From: Marispirochaeta sp.
GTDB taxonomy: Bacteria; Spirochaetota; Spirochaetia; JC444; Marispirochaetaceae
DNA length: 64,000 nt
Assembly: GCF_963668165.1 (NCBI RefSeq)
Contig: NZ_OY764211.1
Span: 434,001-498,000 of the forward strand
Reading direction: 5' to 3'
In this document: piece by piece, positions 27,818 through 37,931 of the stretch
Layout: each line of letters starts with the position of its first letter
Numbering within the stretch: the stretch's first letter is position 1
Made by a program: the position numbers and the translations under genes
The notes under the pieces: model-generated
The model's input: the letters and a program-made list of their open reading frames with translations, nothing else
The model's database searches: none
What the model was told of the DNA's origin: nothing

Positions 27818-28930
27818 ATGGCTGAAGATTTTGTATGGGTCGATTTTGATCTGCTCGAACGTTTCATGGTGGATGCATTTACTGCAATTGGAATTCCTAA
27901 AGATGAGGCTGCCATCTGTGCGGATGTATTGATTACATCGGATAAGCGTGGAATCGACTCACACGGAATCGGTCGGTTCAAACGGATATACATTGACCGG
28001 ATTACCGACGGCATTCTGAATACGAAGACTGAATTCGAGGTAGTGAAGGATGGTCCGACAACTGCGGTAGTGGACGGACACAACGGTATGGGAATGGCTA
28101 TCGGCAAACGGTCGATGCAGATGGCCATCGATAAGGCCAGGAAGTATGGGATAGGTATGGTTGCCGTGCGGAATACCACTCATTACGGGATCGCCGGCTA
28201 CTACGCACTGATGGCTATCGAGAACGGCATGATCGGGATTACAGGAACCAACGCCCGTCCCTCGATCGCCCCGACATTCGGAGTGGAGAACATGCTCGGG
28301 ACCAATCCACTTACCATCGGCTTTCCGACGGACGAAGAATTCCCCTTTGTCCTGGACTGTGCTACATCTGTCTCTCAGCGCGGCAAGATCGAAGCCTATG
28401 CAAGAATGGGAAAAGATCTTCCCAAAGGATGGGTCATCAGCAAGGACGGCAGTTCGAATACCAATTCCACCCAGGTCCTGAAAGATCTGGTGGTGGGAAC
28501 TGCGGCCCTGGCGCCTCTCGGCGGTATAGGCGAAGAGACTGCCGGCTACAAGGGGTACGGATACGCCACGGTTGTGGAGGTCCTTTCGGCGGCACTGCAG
28601 GACGGCAAATTCATGAAGGACCTGCTGGGATTTGACCAGAACGGGAACAAGATTCCCTATCCCCTGGGACATTTTTTCATCGCCATCAACACCGAAGCTT
28701 TTATGGGGCTGGAAGTGTTCAAGCGGGTGGCCGGTGAGATTATGCGAAAGCTGCGCGCTTCTGAAAAGATGCCGGGGGAGGACAGGATATTCACTGCAGG
28801 CGAGAAGGAACACGAAGCCTGGTTGTTCCGCAAGGACAAGGGTGCGAAGGTTGATGTTCAGCTACAGAAGGAGATCATCGAAGTACGGGATAGGTTCAAG
28901 CTTAACTACGCTTTTGATTTTGAAAAGTAG
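27818..28930 (+). CDS. Ldh2/MdhA-type malate/L-lactate dehydrogenase
   Basis: 370 residues of the Ldh_2 family, which reduces 2-oxo acids with NAD(P)H and is unrelated to classical MDH/LDH. Motifs: KRGIDSHGIGRFKRIYIDRI, VDGHNGMGMAIGKRS, and the catalytic-region NTTHYGIAGYYALM. GGAGG lies 6 bases before the ATG. Next to malic enzyme and glycerol genes it may interconvert malate and oxaloacetate, or lactate and pyruvate, to rebalance NAD(P)H made from glycerol. The exact substrate is not predictable. Confidence 0.9.
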   Translation: MAEDFVWVDFDLLERFMVDAFTAIGIPKDEAAICADVLITSDKRGIDSHGIGRFKRIYIDRITDGILNTKTEFEVVKDGPTTAVVDGHNGMGMAIGKRSMQMAIDKARKYGIGMVAVRNTTHYGIAGYYALMAIENGMIGITGTNARPSIAPTFGVENMLGTNPLTIGFPTDEEFPFVLDCATSVSQRGKIEAYARMGKDLPKGWVISKDGSSNTNSTQVLKDLVVGTAALAPLGGIGEETAGYKGYGYATVVEVLSAALQDGKFMKDLLGFDQNGNKIPYPLGHFFIAINTEAFMGLEVFKRVAGEIMRKLRASEKMPGEDRIFTAGEKEHEAWLFRKDKGAKVDVQLQKEIIEVRDRFKLNYAFDFEK

Positions 28931-28963
28931 CCCGATCTCGAGAATACATGAAGGAGAATGCAG

Positions 28964-30244
28964 ATGGATTTGAAGAAGGAGTCCTTGAAGTATCATTCAA
29001 TAGGGCAGCCCGGGAAGATTGCTATAGTGACCACAAAGCCGTGTCAAACGGCTGCGGATCTTTCGCTGGCATATACGCCGGGAGTCGCACAGCCGGTCCT
29101 CGAAATCGCTAAAAATCCGGATGATGCCTTCCGCTATACCAACCGCGCCAATCTCGTAGCGGTCGTCTCCAACGGGACCGCCATCCTGGGCCTCGGAAAC
29201 AGGGGCGCCCTGGCCAGTAAGCCGGTCATGGAGGGCAAGGGTGTACTGTTCAAACGGTTCGCCGATGTGGATGTCTTCGATATCGAGATTGACACCGAAA
29301 ATCCCGACAAAATCATCGAGGTAGTGAAGCTGCTTGAACCCACCTTCGGTGGAATCAACTTAGAGGATATCAAAGCACCGGATTGTTTTCGGATTGAAAA
29401 CGAGCTAAAGAAGATCACCAGCATTCCGATCTTCCACGACGATCAGCACGGTACCGCCATTATCTCAGGGGCGGGTCTGCTGAATGCACTGGAGATCAAC
29501 GGGAAAAATATCGGCGAAGTGCAAGTTGTTTTCAACGGCGCCGGTGCGGCGGGAATCTCATGTGCCCGTCTCTTTGTGCAGATGGGTGTGAAGAAGGAGA
29601 ACCTACTGATGTGCGACAGCAAGGGGGTCATCTACAACGGGCGCCCTGGTACACTCAACCCAGAGAAGGAGGAGTTCGCCGCCTATACCGACACGCGTAC
29701 CCTCTCGGACGCCATGAAGGGCGCCGATGTATTCATCGGCGTGTCGGTGAAGGATGCAGTCAGTCCCGAGATGGTGAAGTCCATGAACCGCGACCCGGTT
29801 ATCTTCGCCATGGCCAACCCCGATCCGGAGATCACCTATGATCTGGCAGTGGAGACCCGTTCCGATGTCATTATGGCCACCGGACGCAGCGACTATCCCA
29901 ACCAGATCAACAATGTACTTGGATTCCCCTTTATCTTCAGAGGGGCCCTGGATGTTCGGGCAACCAACATCACAGAAGGAATGAAGATCGTCGCGGCCAA
30001 AGCGCTGGCTGACCTGGCCAGGGAACCTGTTCCTGACGTAGTCAAGAAGGCCTACAATAATACCGATTTCAGCTTCGGACCGAAATACATCGTCCCGAAG
30101 CCATTTGATCCCCGTGTTATCGAGTGGGAAGCGTATGCGGTTGCCAGGCAAGCAGTCAAGGAAGGCGTGGCACGGACACCAATAAGTGACTGGGATGCCT
30201 ATGTGAAGCATCTGCGAAAACGGATGGAGAAGTACTGGGAATAA
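28964..30244 (+). CDS. NAD(P)-dependent malic enzyme
   Basis: About 426 residues, the short MaeB-type malic enzyme without the phosphotransacetylase tail. Catalytic elements include the Tyr in [12 protein letters not shown], the Lys in [12 protein letters not shown], the metal-binding [11 protein letters not shown] and the Rossmann [16 protein letters not shown]. It decarboxylates malate to pyruvate. I prefer the ATG at 28964, seven bases after AAGGAG, over the one at 28958, which lies too close. It forms a pair with the Ldh2-type gene upstream. Confidence 0.93.
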   Translation: MDLKKESLKYHSIGQPGKIAIVTTKPCQTAADLSLAYTPGVAQPVLEIAKNPDDAFRYTNRANLVAVVSNGTAILGLGNRGALASKPVMEGKGVLFKRFADVDVFDIEIDTENPDKIIEVVKLLEPTFGGINLEDIKAPDCFRIENELKKITSIPIFHDDQHGTAIISGAGLLNALEINGKNIGEVQVVFNGAGAAGISCARLFVQMGVKKENLLMCDSKGVIYNGRPGTLNPEKEEFAAYTDTRTLSDAMKGADVFIGVSVKDAVSPEMVKSMNRDPVIFAMANPDPEITYDLAVETRSDVIMATGRSDYPNQINNVLGFPFIFRGALDVRATNITEGMKIVAAKALADLAREPVPDVVKKAYNNTDFSFGPKYIVPKPFDPRVIEWEAYAVARQAVKEGVARTPISDWDAYVKHLRKRMEKYWE

Positions 30245-30346
30245 ATCAGGCCTGAATTCCAGATAGAATAAGGCGCTGGACGAAATTTGTACAGCATCGA
30301 GCCGGCGCCGTTTCCCAGGAACAAGCAGGTGCGGGAACGATTGCTA

Positions 30347-31141
30347 CTACTGTTGTCGCGCGAGTATCTCCTCGGCGATGATTACTTCAATATTCTTGCG
30401 GTTGAGTTCTTCTACGAAATCCCGTTTTACCTTCGCATCGGTGATCAGCATACTGATTGAATTGATTGGTGCGGTGACGAAGTTGGACACCACGCCCATC
30501 TTGGTGTGATCGGCGGCGACAATGACCGGGCCCTGTGTCCGCTCGATCATGAGCCGGCCGATCTCGGCTTCCTGATGTATCGGTGTAGTCAAACCATACT
30601 GAATACTCAGGCCGTCGATACCTATGATCGCCTTGCTGCCGCTTACCTGCTGCAGCATCATCTGGGCGAATCCACCGATGAGTGAATTGGACTGGGGACG
30701 GAACAGCCCGCCGGTAAGGATGAGTTCGATATCGGGATTCTTCACATCCATAACGGCGCTGGCGCTGCTGGTAATCACCCTGATGTTTTTCCCTGTGATG
30801 TTCCGCAGAACCTGTGAGATTGTCGATCCGGTGTTGATCAAGACTGTATCGCCTTTTTCGATGAACAGGTTTACCGCTTTGCCGATAGCTTCCTTCTCTT
30901 CACGGTTGGTCTGGTATTTTTCAGTATAGAGCGGCTCTATACTGATACGATGACGAAGTATTGCTCCGCCGTGGGTACGGTCGAGGATCCCCTGTTTCTC
31001 CAGTAGATCAAGGTCCCGGCGAATGGTTAGCTCGGTCACATTGAAGAGTTTACTCAATTCGGCCACCCGTATGATTCCGTTCTCTTGGATCATCTTCTGA
31101 ATCCGATGCTGACGATCAACGGGAATGATGTTTTCAGTCAT
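30347..31141 (-). CDS. DeoR-family transcriptional regulator (GlpR-like)
   Basis: 264 residues. The N-terminal winged helix-turn-helix reads IIRVAELSKLFNVTELTIRR, followed by the family hallmark DLDLLEKQGILDRTHGGAIL. The C-terminal sugar-phosphate sensor has KGDTVLINTGSTISQVLRNI. Divergent from glpK, it probably represses the locus and responds to glycerol-3-phosphate. I start at 31141, which has GGAG 8 bases upstream; an extension to 31201 would overlap the promoter. Confidence 0.92.
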   Translation of the reverse strand: MTENIIPVDRQHRIQKMIQENGIIRVAELSKLFNVTELTIRRDLDLLEKQGILDRTHGGAILRHRISIEPLYTEKYQTNREEKEAIGKAVNLFIEKGDTVLINTGSTISQVLRNITGKNIRVITSSASAVMDVKNPDIELILTGGLFRPQSNSLIGGFAQMMLQQVSGSKAIIGIDGLSIQYGLTTPIHQEAEIGRLMIERTQGPVIVAADHTKMGVVSNFVTAPINSISMLITDAKVKRDFVEELNRKNIEVIIAEEILARQQ

Positions 31142-31168
31142 AGTGCGCTCCACAATAAGAATAACTGA

Positions 31169-31197
31169 ATTGTAGAAGCAGAATCGATGGTTGTCAA
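31169..31197 (-). promoter_or_regulatory. Promoter of the DeoR regulator gene
   Basis: Minus-strand TTGACA (31192..31197) and TACAAT (31169..31174) with a 17-base spacer, about 30 bases before the regulator start codon. Confidence 0.7.
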
Positions 31198-31208
31198 TCA
31201 AACCTGAG

Positions 31209-31222
31209 TGTTTATGTGCATA
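31209..31222. promoter_or_regulatory. Candidate GlpR/DeoR-type operator, copy 2
   Basis: TGTTTATGTGCATA, 13 of 14 bases identical to 19574..19587. It lies between the two divergent promoters of the regulator and glpK genes. Confidence 0.45.
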
Positions 31223-31267
31223 TTAGTATTAAAATAGTGATTATATTTTATCAGAAAAGAATGTTTC

Positions 31268-31296
31268 TTGACAGTCAGAACGTCGGCCATTACAAT
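31268..31296 (+). promoter_or_regulatory. Promoter of glpK
   Basis: TTGACA at 31268..31273 and TACAAT at 31291..31296, spacer 17, about 34 bases before the glycerol kinase start. Confidence 0.75.
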
Positions 31297-31329
31297 ATTT
31301 GGGAATGATCTTACAAGGAGAGTAACACT

Positions 31330-32847
31330 ATGGCTGGTAAAAAATACATTGGTGCGATCGATCAGGGAACCACCAGCACCCGGTTCATTCTCTTCGATCA
31401 CGGTGGACAGATAATCGCTTCCCATCAGATGGAGCACAAACAGTATTTCCCTCAGGCCGGGTGGGTCGAGCACGATGCAATGGAAGTCTGGGACAACACG
31501 CAGAAGGTGATACGGAATACTCTTCAGCAGGCTGGGGCCGCAGCAGAGGAGATCGCCTCAATCGGGATTACCAACCAGCGGGAGACAACTTTAGTGTGGG
31601 ATCGGGAGACCGGCCGGCCGTATTACAAGGCCATCGTGTGGCAGGACACAAGGACCTCATCCATAATCGCGAAACTGGCAACGAAAGGGGACAAGAACTG
31701 TTTCCGGGAAAAGGTAGGGTTGCCACTGGCAACCTACTTTTCCGGCCCGAAACTGAAGTGGATCATGGAAAACGTACCGGAAGCGGCCGAAGCGGCCCGG
31801 ACCGGTAAGGCCCTGTTCGGCACCATGGACACTTGGGTTGTATGGTGGCTTACTGGCGGACCGAACGGGGGCGCCCACGTGACTGATGTTACCAACGCCA
31901 GTCGTACCATGCTTATGAATATCAATTCGCTTGAGTGGGACGAAGAGATGCTGCAGGTGATGGGGATACCTCCTTCCATACTGCCGGAGATTCGGCCCTC
32001 CAGCGATCCCTGCCTGTACGGCTTCACCCTGGAGGACGGACCTCTGTGCGGCAGGATCCCGGTAGCCGGCATTCTGGGAGATCAGCAGGCGGCGCTGTTC
32101 GGTCAGACCTGTTTCAGCCCCGGAGAGGCGAAGAGTACCTATGGGACCGGAGGGTTCCTGCTGTTGAACACCGGTACCGAGGCGGTACAGTCGAAGCACG
32201 GACTGCTGACTACGTTGGGATACAAGATCGGAGATCAGCCGGCGGTGTATGCCCTGGAGGGATCGATCGCCGTGGCGGGGTCCCTGGTGCAGTGGTTCCG
32301 CGATAATCTCCAGATGATAAAAGAGGCTCCAGAGATCAATACCCTTGCCGGGCAGGTGGAGGACAACGGTGGAATCTACATAGTGCCGGCCTTTTCCGGA
32401 CTCTTCGCGCCCTACTGGAACAGCAACGCCCGGGGAGTGATTGCCGGGCTGACCCATTACGTGACCAGGTCGCACCTAGCGCGGGCGGTCCTTGAGGCAA
32501 CCGGATACCAGGTGGCCGAGCTCATAGAATCGATGGAGAAGGACTCCGGCGTGAAGCTGTCCGAACTGAAGGTGGACGGCGGTATGGTGGCCAGCGAGCT
32601 GCTGATGCAGTTTCAGGCGGATATCCTCAATGTCAGAGTTATACGGCCCGAAGTGATCGAGACGACTGCCCTCGGCTCCGCTTATGCCGCCGGTCTGGCA
32701 GTCGGTTTCTGGACCAGCCAGGAGGACCTTCGGTGTAACTGGAAGGTGGGTAAGACCTGGGACCCGCAGATGCAGGACAAAAAACGCACAACACTGATGA
32801 AGGGCTGGAAGAAGGCAGTACAGCGAACTATGGAATGGGTTGAATAA
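31330..32847 (+). CDS. glpK: Glycerol kinase
   Basis: 505 residues, the normal length. FGGY-family ATPase with the phosphate loop [19 protein letters not shown], the glycerol-site region [40 protein letters not shown], and [20 protein letters not shown]. It phosphorylates imported glycerol to sn-glycerol-3-phosphate, the substrate of the dehydrogenase at 18048. It has its own promoter and an AAGGAG ribosome binding site. Confidence 0.97.
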   Translation: MAGKKYIGAIDQGTTSTRFILFDHGGQIIASHQMEHKQYFPQAGWVEHDAMEVWDNTQKVIRNTLQQAGAAAEEIASIGITNQRETTLVWDRETGRPYYKAIVWQDTRTSSIIAKLATKGDKNCFREKVGLPLATYFSGPKLKWIMENVPEAAEAARTGKALFGTMDTWVVWWLTGGPNGGAHVTDVTNASRTMLMNINSLEWDEEMLQVMGIPPSILPEIRPSSDPCLYGFTLEDGPLCGRIPVAGILGDQQAALFGQTCFSPGEAKSTYGTGGFLLLNTGTEAVQSKHGLLTTLGYKIGDQPAVYALEGSIAVAGSLVQWFRDNLQMIKEAPEINTLAGQVEDNGGIYIVPAFSGLFAPYWNSNARGVIAGLTHYVTRSHLARAVLEATGYQVAELIESMEKDSGVKLSELKVDGGMVASELLMQFQADILNVRVIRPEVIETTALGSAYAAGLAVGFWTSQEDLRCNWKVGKTWDPQMQDKKRTTLMKGWKKAVQRTMEWVE

Positions 32848-32967
32848 ATAATAGAAAAAGTGATCGAGGAGTTCAAGGCGATGTAGACTCGTAAATTATT
32901 TTCCATAAACCTGCGTAAAAAATATCAGAAACAGTTAAACAATCTCGCAATAGACTTTTATATTTAA

Positions 32968-33117
32968 GTAGTGTTCAGAACCGTGGGGATAGAGTTACGA
33001 TAAACCTTTGAATATCCAGGAATTATATTCAAATCTATTGTCCTGTCGGGATTTTATCCAATTTCCCGGTATTTTAGGGGACTGAAGATTATCCATCCCC
33101 ACGGTTCGGGACACTAC
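32968..33117. mobile_element. MITE-like element of 150 bp
   Basis: Two 23-bp terminal inverted repeats, 32968..32990 and 33095..33117, match at 21 of 23 positions; each begins GTAGTGT from the outside and ends ACCGTGGGGAT. The 100 bases between have no coding frame. The right end touches a cut-off istA remnant, so the element probably inserted into the IS21 gene or joined by deletion. Confidence 0.7.
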
Positions 33118-33449
33118 AAAAACATTTTGAAGCTTTCGTAACTGCCGCATAACTCGTCTTTCTGTTTGATTATCAAGAATGCAGTCTTCAGTTTGACTGG
33201 GGCCTTCCGCCAGGTGATGAGGTCAATGATTTCGTACTGATGTTTTTAAACTCGTCCTGAATCGGGCTGTTCCTCTCGTTGGAGGGCAGCAGGCTGTGCA
33301 GCTCCTTTGATAATGCGTCATCGGATTCTGATAGCGCATTGAGTACTATCCCGTTTCCCAGCATCGCTGATCAGGAGGATCGACTGATGCTGACTCAGGC
33401 GTCGGTAAATGTCTTTAAGATCGTTGATATTCATTCTTCGATATCCCAT
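33118..33449 (-). pseudogene. IS21-family istA remnant
   Basis: On the minus strand a start reads MGYRRMNINDLKDIYRRLSQ, the IstA N-terminal DNA-binding region, then shifts frame and ends. A second stretch in another frame, HQYEIIDLITWRKAPVKLKT followed by AFLIIKQKDELCGSYESF, continues the IstA sequence up to the MITE border. At least two frameshifts and loss of the DDE core make it inactive. It belongs to a different IS21 branch from the fragment at 14662. Confidence 0.7.
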
Positions 33450-33622
33450 GTGTACTCCCGCTCATTTTCTTGACAACGGGAATTGTACGTGAATACCGAA
33501 AAAAAGGTGGGGAATTGTGATTACTCTAAGGCCTGTTTTAATGAGGAATTTAGATTACCCGCGACAGGCTATGACTGCGCAATTGCATGGAAAGGAAATA
33601 TTTTTTCTGAAGGACTGCCGGA

Positions 33623-35051
33623 TTATCGGCATTCAGGAGCCGGTACAATCTTCGGCATATATGAGTGAAGTTTGTGAAGCAGGTCTTCCGATACCATTCT
33701 CCGCTTGTAGGAGAGGTAGTATGTTGCGAGAATTTCCGGGAGATTATACCTTAATTCGGTGCAATACCCGCGGCCGCCAGCGTTTATTTGTCGGCGCCCC
33801 AGATAGGGACACCCTCCCATACACTGGGGCAGAACCTTGCACTCAAGACAACGGGGAAAATTGAAAGCGCTCCATGTGTCCCACTCCTCAAGGTTTCTCT
33901 TCATTCTCCGGGATCGTTCCTTCCCCGGAAGAAGGCCGATAGCATTTTCCGGCTGGGTCACATCATTCCAGCATCTGCACAGCAGTCCGTCCGGACGAAT
34001 CACCCAGGACGCGGTGCTGTCTGCAAGACATACATGACTCCTGGAGACGGGGAGGCTCAGCCCCCCGTACCCGCGGTTGACTGCTTCCAGCAAGAGACGG
34101 GCCTCAATTTTCGACCAGTCCTGTCCGTGAATACAGTATTCCGCCACATCTTTACACAGATTCGTATAGGGGATCACCGGGGAAAAATATGCCCGGACAC
34201 GCCCGCGGAGTCCTGCAGCATCCAGCTGATCAAAAAGTTCCATGATGCCGAGGACATTTTCATGATCAATATTTATCCGGATTACGATATGCAGCCGCTT
34301 ATCCGCCAGCACTATGTTTTCAAGGATTCTGTCAAAGGTCTCCTGACCACCAGATACGGGCCTCCTCAGATTATGGCTGGTCCGCGGACCGTCCAGCGTA
34401 ATCTGGACATCCTCCACCCCGAGATCCGCCAGAGAGGCACTGATTTCAGGAGTTAACAGGTACCCGTTGGTAATGATCGAGGAGGTATATCTCAGACTCC
34501 CGGATGCGATATCAAGGAATTTCTGCGAAAGATTCTCGATGACGGAAAAGGCGAGAAGCGGTTCTCCTCCGAACCAGGTAACCGAAAGAGAAGAGACGGA
34601 AGGTTCCTGTTCTCGGATAAACCGTAGAATTCTATCCTCCACAGAGGCCGACATTATTCCCGGAGGATGGTGCTGGTAACAGTAGAGGCATCTGAAATTG
34701 CAGTTAAGAGTTGGACAGACTGTCAGTCCGAGGAATCCGTTCTGGTACCTGCGTGCCGCCTCATAGCGCTGCCTCATGAAGGCGACCTCATCCAGCTCTT
34801 CTGGTACAAGAACCGCGTGTTTCTGAAATAATTTATGCAGCTTAAAGCTTTTTGCGGACAGCCGCCGGTTCGGGGTCCTGCAGCAGACGGGAAACGGCAG
34901 CACGAAAGGCATTCGGCACTTCCATAAGACGGCCGCTCAATCCTGCATAGACCAGGAGGATCCCCGCCTCCTGGAGATCAACAGTGGTCAGGTATCTCGA
35001 GACTTTCCATCGGGCCGGGGTATGTATGTTGGAACTGTTCCCTTGAGGCAT
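33623..35051 (-). CDS. Radical SAM/SPASM peptide maturase, with an apparent frameshift
   Basis: The main frame (33623..34912) has the radical SAM cluster motif CNFRCLYCY inside VCPTLNCNFRCLYCYQHHP, TWFGGEPLLA, SSIITNGYLL and VQITLDGP. It ends in a SPASM domain with Cys in RPDGLLCRCWND and CLECKVLPQCMGGCPY plus a last Cys in GYCTELRY. The upstream frame (34842..35051) supplies the expected N-terminus (YAGLSGRLMEVPNAFRAAV). They join if one base is removed from the T5 run at 34849..34853, giving VRKSFKLHKLFQ and LVPEELDE. Located right after the cysteine-repeat protein gene, it likely modifies that protein. It is frameshifted as given, or a sequencing error. Confidence 0.8.
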
Positions 35052-35074
35052 GCGGACCGGAGAAGACCGAATGA

Positions 35075-35827
35075 TTAATCCGGGCGGTGCTCGGTGTCCC
35101 GATTTCTGTTCAGCACGGAGAGATCAAGCCCGTTATTACAGACAAAACGGTGGACGGCGACAGCAAGTTCCGTGTAGTCGGCCTCATGAAAGTGGGTAAT
35201 AAGATCTTGAACAAACGGATGATTCCAGTTTGCTTCAAGATCCGTGATGCAGTCCACGATCCCCTTCTGTTTGGTGCACTTGTTCTCGCCGCAGCCGTGT
35301 TTGTCGCAGGTATTCTCCTCGCATCTATAGATGCCGCAGCTCTGGTTTCCGCAGGAATTCCAGTCGCAGGAGTTGTTGGGGCATTTGGGATGGGTCATAT
35401 CCTGATCACCACAGGTGTTGCTGCCGCAGGTAAACTCATCCAGGCCGAAGCTGAAATCGCCGAAACCGACGGAGGAGAAGAAGGGCAGATCGCTTCCTCC
35501 GATAAGGTCGGGATCAAGGATTATGCCGGCGGCGGGGCCGGTTATCAGGACTTCTTTAAAACTGGCGGGATGATTCTCCCGCAGGCCTGATCGGGTGATG
35601 AAATCCCGGGTACTCTTTAGCCAGCCCTCGGGGAGAGGATCCTGCATGCCTTCCGGAGAGAGGGCTATCAGGGGCTGAAGGGCCCGAAAATCCCGGCGAA
35701 TGAAGGAACAGGCGAGTTTCAGCGCCCGGCCGAGGGATCGCCACCGGTGGCGGATTACCGACAGCAGAGAGAGGGATTTCAGGTGAAGTGTGCTTCCGGG
35801 GCCGTTCTGATTACTGTTTTTCTTCAT
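35075..35827 (-). CDS. Cysteine-repeat protein, probable RiPP precursor
   Basis: 250 residues with no known domain. Residues 134-184 (bases 35276..35428) carry cysteines at 134, 139, 149, 154, 159, 164, 169, 174, 179 and 184, a strict five-residue period with only position 144 replaced by Met. Sample units are CGNQS, CGIYR, CEENT, CDKHG and CGENK. A basic helical N-terminal part of about 130 residues and a C-terminal tail of about 65 residues surround the block. The neighbouring radical SAM/SPASM enzyme family installs thioether or C-C bonds in such cores. GGAGG lies 6 bases before the ATG. There is no signal peptide and no transporter gene nearby. Confidence 0.7.
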   Translation of the reverse strand: MKKNSNQNGPGSTLHLKSLSLLSVIRHRWRSLGRALKLACSFIRRDFRALQPLIALSPEGMQDPLPEGWLKSTRDFITRSGLRENHPASFKEVLITGPAAGIILDPDLIGGSDLPFFSSVGFGDFSFGLDEFTCGSNTCGDQDMTHPKCPNNSCDWNSCGNQSCGIYRCEENTCDKHGCGENKCTKQKGIVDCITDLEANWNHPFVQDLITHFHEADYTELAVAVHRFVCNNGLDLSVLNRNRDTEHRPD

Positions 35828-36352
35828 TTCTTTCCTCCAATAGATTTTATTTGCCTGAAGGAGTAATGAATATGCTGCGGATGTTACTTTAAAATCTCCA
35901 CCTGAATATTCAACCCGATCCCGGATATTGTCAAGAGAAAGCGGCCTTTCACGGCGATTAATTATATGTCCATGGAATCGAAATCCGCGGTTGTACAGTA
36001 CGGGAGAAAGTTACAGGAGAGGAAATAGTAATTACCTACGGAAAAAAGAAGGAAAATGTCACTGTAGTAATTCCTTATTCCTCTTATTAAAAACGGAATC
36101 AAATTTAATGTGACATCATGATAACTGGTGAAACGAGATTATGCATCCAATCAAGCAAAACTGAATACCAGCATAGAAAATGGAATCACTATTCTTTTTA
36201 AGAAAAGACAAACAATACCATTGTATTCCTCACCGTTATGGTGCTTCCATACCGGAAAACATGTGAGTTTATAAGAGAAAATTCACCCCACCGAAATGGT
36301 AAACTATCTTATTGAATTGCCCTGCATTGCTTCAGAATTAATTCGATTTTGA
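35828..36352. other. Intergenic region, 525 bp, mostly featureless
   Basis: AT-rich. Apart from a ribosome binding site and a promoter candidate near 35906..35934 serving the cysteine-repeat gene, I see no protein frame, RNA or repeat that I can support. Confidence 0.5.
35906..35934 (-). promoter_or_regulatory. Promoter candidate for the cysteine-repeat/radical SAM genes
   Basis: Minus-strand TTGACA (35929..35934) is followed after 17 bases by GAATAT (35906..35911), about 80 bases before the cysteine-repeat protein gene. The -35 is perfect, the -10 is weak. Confidence 0.45.
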
Positions 36353-37213
36353 CTATTGTTGTAAACGGGTCTGTTTTCCTTTTTCCAGGAACGCATCCTT
36401 GAGCATCCCCATTATTTTCTGCGTCAGCGACCTATGAATGATTCCGTTCACCTTTAACAGGTGATCGGGATTCAGTCCTTCGCGGTCTTCGCTTGTTCTG
36501 AATACAAAAACATGTATTGTGTCGTTTGCAAGCACCCGTTTCAAACAGAGGACCGCGTCAGTCTTGATAAGGATTCCTTTCAGGTTCATTTGTATTTCGT
36601 ATATCTTTTCATGCATGGGGAATTCTGTTCTGTCGCCGGGAAAGATACACGAAAAATGACTGATGCTTATATCACGAAGAATACAGCGGTATTCTCTCCC
36701 GCGATATACGAAATTCGCTTTGTACGAGTCACCGCACATAGCACGTAAAAACCGCCGCTGCCCCTTTGCCTGGTTCGCACACAGAACGTTCATAAACCGG
36801 TACAGATTTTTCGACTTCTGAAAGTCCATAGAAATGCATCCGCAGATAATACCGATTTTATACAGATAAAGCCATTCCCGTTTACGGATTTCTTCCTGGG
36901 TAATACGTTTCTGATATATTACACCGATCATGGCCCGTTCGCCGTATGTGTTTTGCAGATTTTCTATGAACGCAGGCCATTCTATTCCCTGAACAGGACG
37001 GTCAATGTTGAAAAAGAGAATAACCCGTGGAAACAACGAAAGAATAGTATGGATCTTCGACTCAAGTGGGCAATACGGATCGTCATGTATAAAATACGTT
37101 TCGTATCCTTTGAGAAAAAAGCTATTGAGAAATTCTTCAGGAAAAAGCGATAAATCCGGTACTACAAAGAAGGTCTTGATACCTAACACCAATTCTCGTT
37201 TTTCGTTACTCAT
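36353..37213 (-). CDS. PilZ-domain protein with an N-terminal receiver-like region
   Basis: 286 residues. The C-terminal part (about 160-270) looks like a PilZ-type c-di-GMP domain: RRFLRAMCGDSYKANFVYRG followed by YRCILRDISISHFSCIF (the usual D/N-x-S-x-x-G is here DISISHF, imperfect) and a later beta-barrel. The N-terminal 150 residues have alternating hydrophobic strands and helices (VILFFNIDRPVQGIEWPAFI) like a receiver fold without clear phosphorylation residues. Such two-part proteins are common in spirochaetes. Whether it binds c-di-GMP is uncertain. Confidence 0.6.
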   Translation of the reverse strand: MSNEKRELVLGIKTFFVVPDLSLFPEEFLNSFFLKGYETYFIHDDPYCPLESKIHTILSLFPRVILFFNIDRPVQGIEWPAFIENLQNTYGERAMIGVIYQKRITQEEIRKREWLYLYKIGIICGCISMDFQKSKNLYRFMNVLCANQAKGQRRFLRAMCGDSYKANFVYRGREYRCILRDISISHFSCIFPGDRTEFPMHEKIYEIQMNLKGILIKTDAVLCLKRVLANDTIHVFVFRTSEDREGLNPDHLLKVNGIIHRSLTQKIMGMLKDAFLEKGKQTRLQQ

Positions 37214-37931
37214 ACATTTTCCTTGACATATACATAACTTAGAATACTAATGAAAATTTATAACTTGAGTTTTAATTATAAAGACACTCTGGTATATTTC
37301 AAGGAAAAATTTCGTCAATTAATGATATTTTAGTTTTATCTCCAGAAGATAAGTAACGATGAACAAAGGAATGCTGTTTTTGTAATTATGACTGCCCCTG
37401 GCTGCCTTTGGATTCAAATGGATTGTCCGATTTCAAAATGTTTATGGAGAAGCCATAGTTGTCTTTGGCTCATCGCGCGAAGGCAAGGACGATACCGCTC
37501 TGATATATCCTAAAGACGCCATACTGTTCGATTCGAATGGTATGTTCCAAGCAGCCGGAATACACTGCTTTTGAAGCCCATTACTATATTCGGGAAGGTC
37601 TCGGGAAGTGAGAAATGAAATATATCCGACAGAATTATTAATGAGAAAATGATAAACCCTGATCCTACATAGGGCAATGTTCAGGGATTTGATAGTCGTG
37701 CCCGTGATACAGCGTATTGAGCTGAACTGAATGTTGTTCGTCCGGAAAGCACTGATCTCTCTGCTCATAACACCCGAATGTAATTCTCAAAATGTGGATT
37801 TACCTGGGTGTACGTACCGCCCTGAACGGATATCAGTCTGTTGTAGGCCGAGTACTCCACTCCGTAGGAGTGGAGCCCTATTCCTGTTGACAACTGCACT
37901 GGCTTTCAGGTAAATACTATCCTGTCAATAA
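37214..37931. other. Intergenic region, 718 bp, with decayed sequence
   Basis: A plus-strand TTGACA (37223..37228) and TACTAA (37245..37250) form a promoter-like pair with no intact gene after it. Short frames at 37390-37640 on the plus strand contain several stops and look like gene remains, not recognised. A perfect 9-bp stem with 3-base loop (CTCCACTCC/GGAGTGGAG) lies at 37855..37875 downstream of the ABC operon end and may help end its transcription. Confidence 0.4.

Noticed and set aside
27959..28813. Minus-strand frame of 284 codons
   Set aside because: Antisense shadow of the Ldh2-type dehydrogenase gene, which has clear family motifs and a ribosome binding site.
31657..32475. Minus-strand frame of 272 codons
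   Set aside because: Antisense shadow of glpK.
37855..37875. Rho-independent terminator at the 9-bp hairpin
   Set aside because: The stem is strong but there is no T run on either strand, so I list it only within the intergenic description.
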